This document shows, in pieces, positions 61,888 through 64,000 of a DNA stretch of 64,000 nt. Each line of letters opens with the position of its first letter. The stretch's first letter is position 1. This DNA is from Planctomycetota bacterium (GTDB lineage Bacteria; Planctomycetota; GCA-002687715; DRQF01), in NCBI GenBank assembly GCA_011369445.1, contig DRQF01000023.1:1-64000 (forward strand). Direction: 5' to 3'. A program made the translations under genes and the position numbers. The notes beneath the pieces were generated by a model. That model searched no databases, was not told the origin of the DNA, and saw only the letters and a program-made list of their open reading frames with translations.

Positions 61888-62655
61888 ATGCGATTTGGTG
61901 GTTTGCGTCGGTACAGCCTGAAGTGGTGGATTGCGCTTCCTTTTTCGCTGGGGCACATCTACCGGCGATTGAGCCCGAAGGACCCCACCATCCAGGGAAT
62001 GACCTTCTGGTGGCACGGAGAACTCCCTCGTCGTCCGGCCGTCGAGGTGTTCGACGCGGCGGCGGGCTCGGATCTTCGTTTGCTCAACCCGGGGCGCCGG
62101 GACCCGAGCACCTCCACGACGCTCTTCGAGGTGGCCTGCATCCTGTTGGGCCTCAGGCAGGTGGAGGCCGCAAGAGTCCTCGAGATCGGCACTTTCGACG
62201 GGAACACGACGCTCAACCTGGCCGCCAACGTGCCCGAAGACGGATTCGTCGTGACCGTGGATCTGCCGCTGGAGGGGGATTCGGACCTCGCTCTTCAAGC
62301 GGAGGGGCGGGAGCGGAACGTCACGGATCGGACAAGAGTGGGCGAGCAATTCCAGGGGCGACCGGAGGCCTCACGCATTCGTCAGGTCTTTGGTGACTCG
62401 GCGACCCTCGACTGGGGCGAATTCGGTGGGCCCTTCGACGTCATCTTCATCGACGGGTGTCACTCCTACGACTACGTGGTGAGCGACACCGAGCGCGCTC
62501 TGGGCGTTCTTCGACCGGGCGGGCTTTTGCTCTGGCATGACTACGCGGAGATGGAGTCCGTGTCGCGGGCCGTCGATTCCTTCCGTGGGAAACTGGATGG
62601 ACTCTGCGCTCTCGAGGGCACGCGCTTGGCCGCGGGATTCAAGAAGGGCGCTTGA
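61888..62655 (+). CDS. Class I SAM methyltransferase (Methyltransf_24-like)
   Basis: This 255-residue protein has a short N-terminal hydrophobic stretch (about 13-22), then a methyltransferase core: RVLEIGTFDGNTTLNLA (motif I at 97-108), VVTVDLPLEG, and FDVIFIDGCHSYDYVVSD, where the DG...HSYD pattern is typical of the Methyltransf_24 / cephalosporin hydroxylase-type group. The end has LRPGGLLLWHDY. GGGAGAAG lies 6 nt before ATG 61888; earlier in-frame starts lack a ribosome site. The stop overlaps the start of the ATP-grasp gene (TGATG), so the two act together, probably in synthesis of a modified sugar or peptide-like compound. Confidence 0.82.
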   Translation: MRFGGLRRYSLKWWIALPFSLGHIYRRLSPKDPTIQGMTFWWHGELPRRPAVEVFDAAAGSDLRLLNPGRRDPSTSTTLFEVACILLGLRQVEAARVLEIGTFDGNTTLNLAANVPEDGFVVTVDLPLEGDSDLALQAEGRERNVTDRTRVGEQFQGRPEASRIRQVFGDSATLDWGEFGGPFDVIFIDGCHSYDYVVSDTERALGVLRPGGLLLWHDYAEMESVSRAVDSFRGKLDGLCALEGTRLAAGFKKGA

Positions 62656-64000
62656 TGGCGCGACCGAGCGGGCGAGTTCTCGTTCTGGATGGCGACACCC
62701 CCGCGGCGCTGGCGTGCCTACGGTCCTTGGCCCGAGCGGGCCTGGTCGTCGACGTGGCCGCCCCTGTTGCCCGGCCTCTCGCGGGCTCCTCCCGATACCG
62801 CGACGGCGTACATCGCTATCCTGACCCGAAGGCCGATCCGGAGAGTTTCCTCGAAGCTGTGAGTCGGATCGCTGGCCAGCGAGACATCCGCTATCTCCAA
62901 CCGGTCACCGACGACACGATGGAGCCCTTGGTGGAAGGTCGAAAGCGGCTTCCCGACGGAGTGATCCTGGCTGCGCCGTCGCCCGAATCCTACGCCCTGC
63001 TTTCCGATAAAGGCCGCACCGCGGCGCTGGCCGAACGGCTGGAAATCCCAGTGCCGCAAGGACGGGTCGCGAAGGACCTGGAGGAACTCCGGGCGGCCTC
63101 GGAGACCCTGGGGTTCCCCCTCGTCCTCAAGCCTTTCCGCTCCGTGGCGGCCCTCGAGGGAGATCTCAGGACGAGTCTCTTCGTCCGGTACGCCGTTCGT
63201 CCCGAGGATCTCGAGTCCACGGCCGAACCCCTTCTGCGCTACGGTCCCGTCGTCGCCCAGGAATACGTGCAGGGGGCGGGCGTCGGTGTGGAGGTCCTCG
63301 TCGACCGAGGCGAGACCGTCTACGTCTTTCAGCACAAGCGGTTGCACGAGTGGCCGCTGACCGGCGGCGGAAGCTCCCTGAGGGAGAGCGTTCCCGTCGA
63401 CCCGATGCTCGCGGACGAAGCGGCGCGGCTCCTCAAGGCGGCCGATTTCCACGGCGTTGCCATGGTGGAATTCAAGGTGGACGGCAAGAAGGGGACCCAT
63501 CATCTGATCGAGGTGAACCCTCGCTTCTGGGGTTCGCTGCCCCTGGGGCTTGCAGCGGGCGCCGACTTTCCGCGGATGCTCCACGACCTGCTGGTCATGG
63601 GGCAACGGCCCACCGACGAGGCCGCGCGCACCGGCGTCCAGTCGCGGGCGCTGACGCGGGACGTCTGGTGGCTCATGGAGGTCTTGCGTCGTTCCGACCC
63701 CAACCCACTCATCCGATGGCCCGGTCGATTCGGAGCCGTATGCGGCTGGTTCTCCCTCCTGCTTCCCAAAAGGGTCCTCGACGTGCAGAGCTTTCGCGAT
63801 CCGCGACCCGGATTCGTTGAACTCGCCCGACTCGTTCGCGACGTGACATCGCGGATGGCCGATCGGAGGGTGCGGCGGCGCATTCGACGTCGGGCGGAGC
63901 GCATGAGGGACCGCAGAGACGCCAGCGATCGCCTCCTGAAGGCAGCTCGACATCTGCTTTTTGTTTGTCATGGGAACATCAATCGGAGTCCTCTGGCTGC
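62655..64000 (+). CDS. ATP-grasp ligase fused to low-molecular-weight phosphatase domain (runs off right edge)
   Basis: The readable part has about 448 residues. Residues 1-330 are an ATP-grasp enzyme of the CarB/PylC type: VLVLDGDTPAALACLRSL, LSDKGRTAAL, LVLKPFRS, and VEFKVDGKKGTHHLIEVNPRFWGS, with metal-binding Glu272, Glu286 and Asn288. After a long basic helix (about 396-432), residues 433-448 read HLLFVCHGNINRSPLA, the CX5R loop (Cys438-Arg444) of low-molecular-weight protein-tyrosine phosphatases and ArsC-like enzymes. The gene is cut by the window end, so the phosphatase domain is incomplete. ATP-grasp enzymes form amide or ester-like bonds; substrate unknown. The start overlaps the methyltransferase stop. 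Confidence 0.85.
   Translation, partial: MARPSGRVLVLDGDTPAALACLRSLARAGLVVDVAAPVARPLAGSSRYRDGVHRYPDPKADPESFLEAVSRIAGQRDIRYLQPVTDDTMEPLVEGRKRLPDGVILAAPSPESYALLSDKGRTAALAERLEIPVPQGRVAKDLEELRAASETLGFPLVLKPFRSVAALEGDLRTSLFVRYAVRPEDLESTAEPLLRYGPVVAQEYVQGAGVGVEVLVDRGETVYVFQHKRLHEWPLTGGGSSLRESVPVDPMLADEAARLLKAADFHGVAMVEFKVDGKKGTHHLIEVNPRFWGSLPLGLAAGADFPRMLHDLLVMGQRPTDEAARTGVQSRALTRDVWWLMEVLRRSDPNPLIRWPGRFGAVCGWFSLLLPKRVLDVQSFRDPRPGFVELARLVRDVTSRMADRRVRRRIRRRAERMRDRRDASDRLLKAARHLLFVCHGNINRSPLA

Noticed and set aside
1-64000. CRISPR arrays, prophage genes, transposases, integron sites
   Set aside because: No regularly spaced direct repeats and no transposase, integrase or phage structural motifs were seen on either strand.

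Overview
This is a gene-dense, high-GC bacterial segment with no rRNA, tRNA, CRISPR array, insertion sequence or prophage that I could recognise. The organism is diderm: it carries LptB, LptF, LptG and a Kdo-hydroxylase-like enzyme. It looks like an environmental heterotroph. Large secreted beta-rich paralogs, a beta-propeller di-heme protein, an S46-family relative and short GC-rich spacers with frequent GTG/TTG starts make me lean to Planctomycetota or a relative. That placement is inference and not shown by any marker gene here. Many adjacent genes overlap by 4 nt (ATGA or GTGA), which points to translational coupling.

Layout. 1-8.2 kb: the 5' part of a ComEC DNA-uptake channel runs off the left edge. 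Divergent from it are a DHDPS/NAL-family aldolase, a long PrkA kinase, an RluA pseudouridine synthase fused to a methyltransferase, ferrochelatase, and an iron/heme-type ABC ATPase. 8.5-15 kb: an LTA4H-like M1 aminopeptidase, a TetR regulator, a GT-C membrane protein and malic enzyme. 15-21.7 kb: a Kdo-hydroxylase-like oxygenase, bifunctional PAPS synthase (Sat-CysC), LptB divergent from LptF-LptG, and a phosphoesterase. 21.9-33.9 kb is an envelope lipid/glycan region. It has a coupled operon (DAG kinase, Tam41-like CDP-DAG synthase, NTP-transferase, ELM1-family protein), two methyltransferases (one fused to a P-loop domain), and a reverse-strand operon (second ELM1 protein, sulfotransferase, two GT8-like glycosyltransferases, ABC exporter).

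34-44.4 kb: OsmC, RsmG, a tandem universal stress protein, an NhaD/ArsB-like carrier, several unknown proteins and a very large beta-propeller di-heme cytochrome. 44.6-49.7 kb: an asd-lysC-aminotransferase operon whose aspartokinase has no ACT domain, ending in a clear terminator, with a second GT-C protein upstream. 49.8-59.2 kb: two large secreted paralogs on either side of a secreted nuclease, a degenerate S46 peptidase and TruD. 59.2-64 kb: a small membrane protein, a POT peptide transporter, a methyltransferase, and an ATP-grasp protein whose C-terminus enters a low-molecular-weight phosphatase domain as the window ends.

How parts may work together: Sat-CysC would supply PAPS to the 32-kb sulfotransferase. 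The two ELM1 proteins, the glycosyltransferases and the exporter suggest a sulfated envelope glycan or glycolipid. The DAG-kinase/Tam41 operon would supply CDP-DAG. These links are inference from context.
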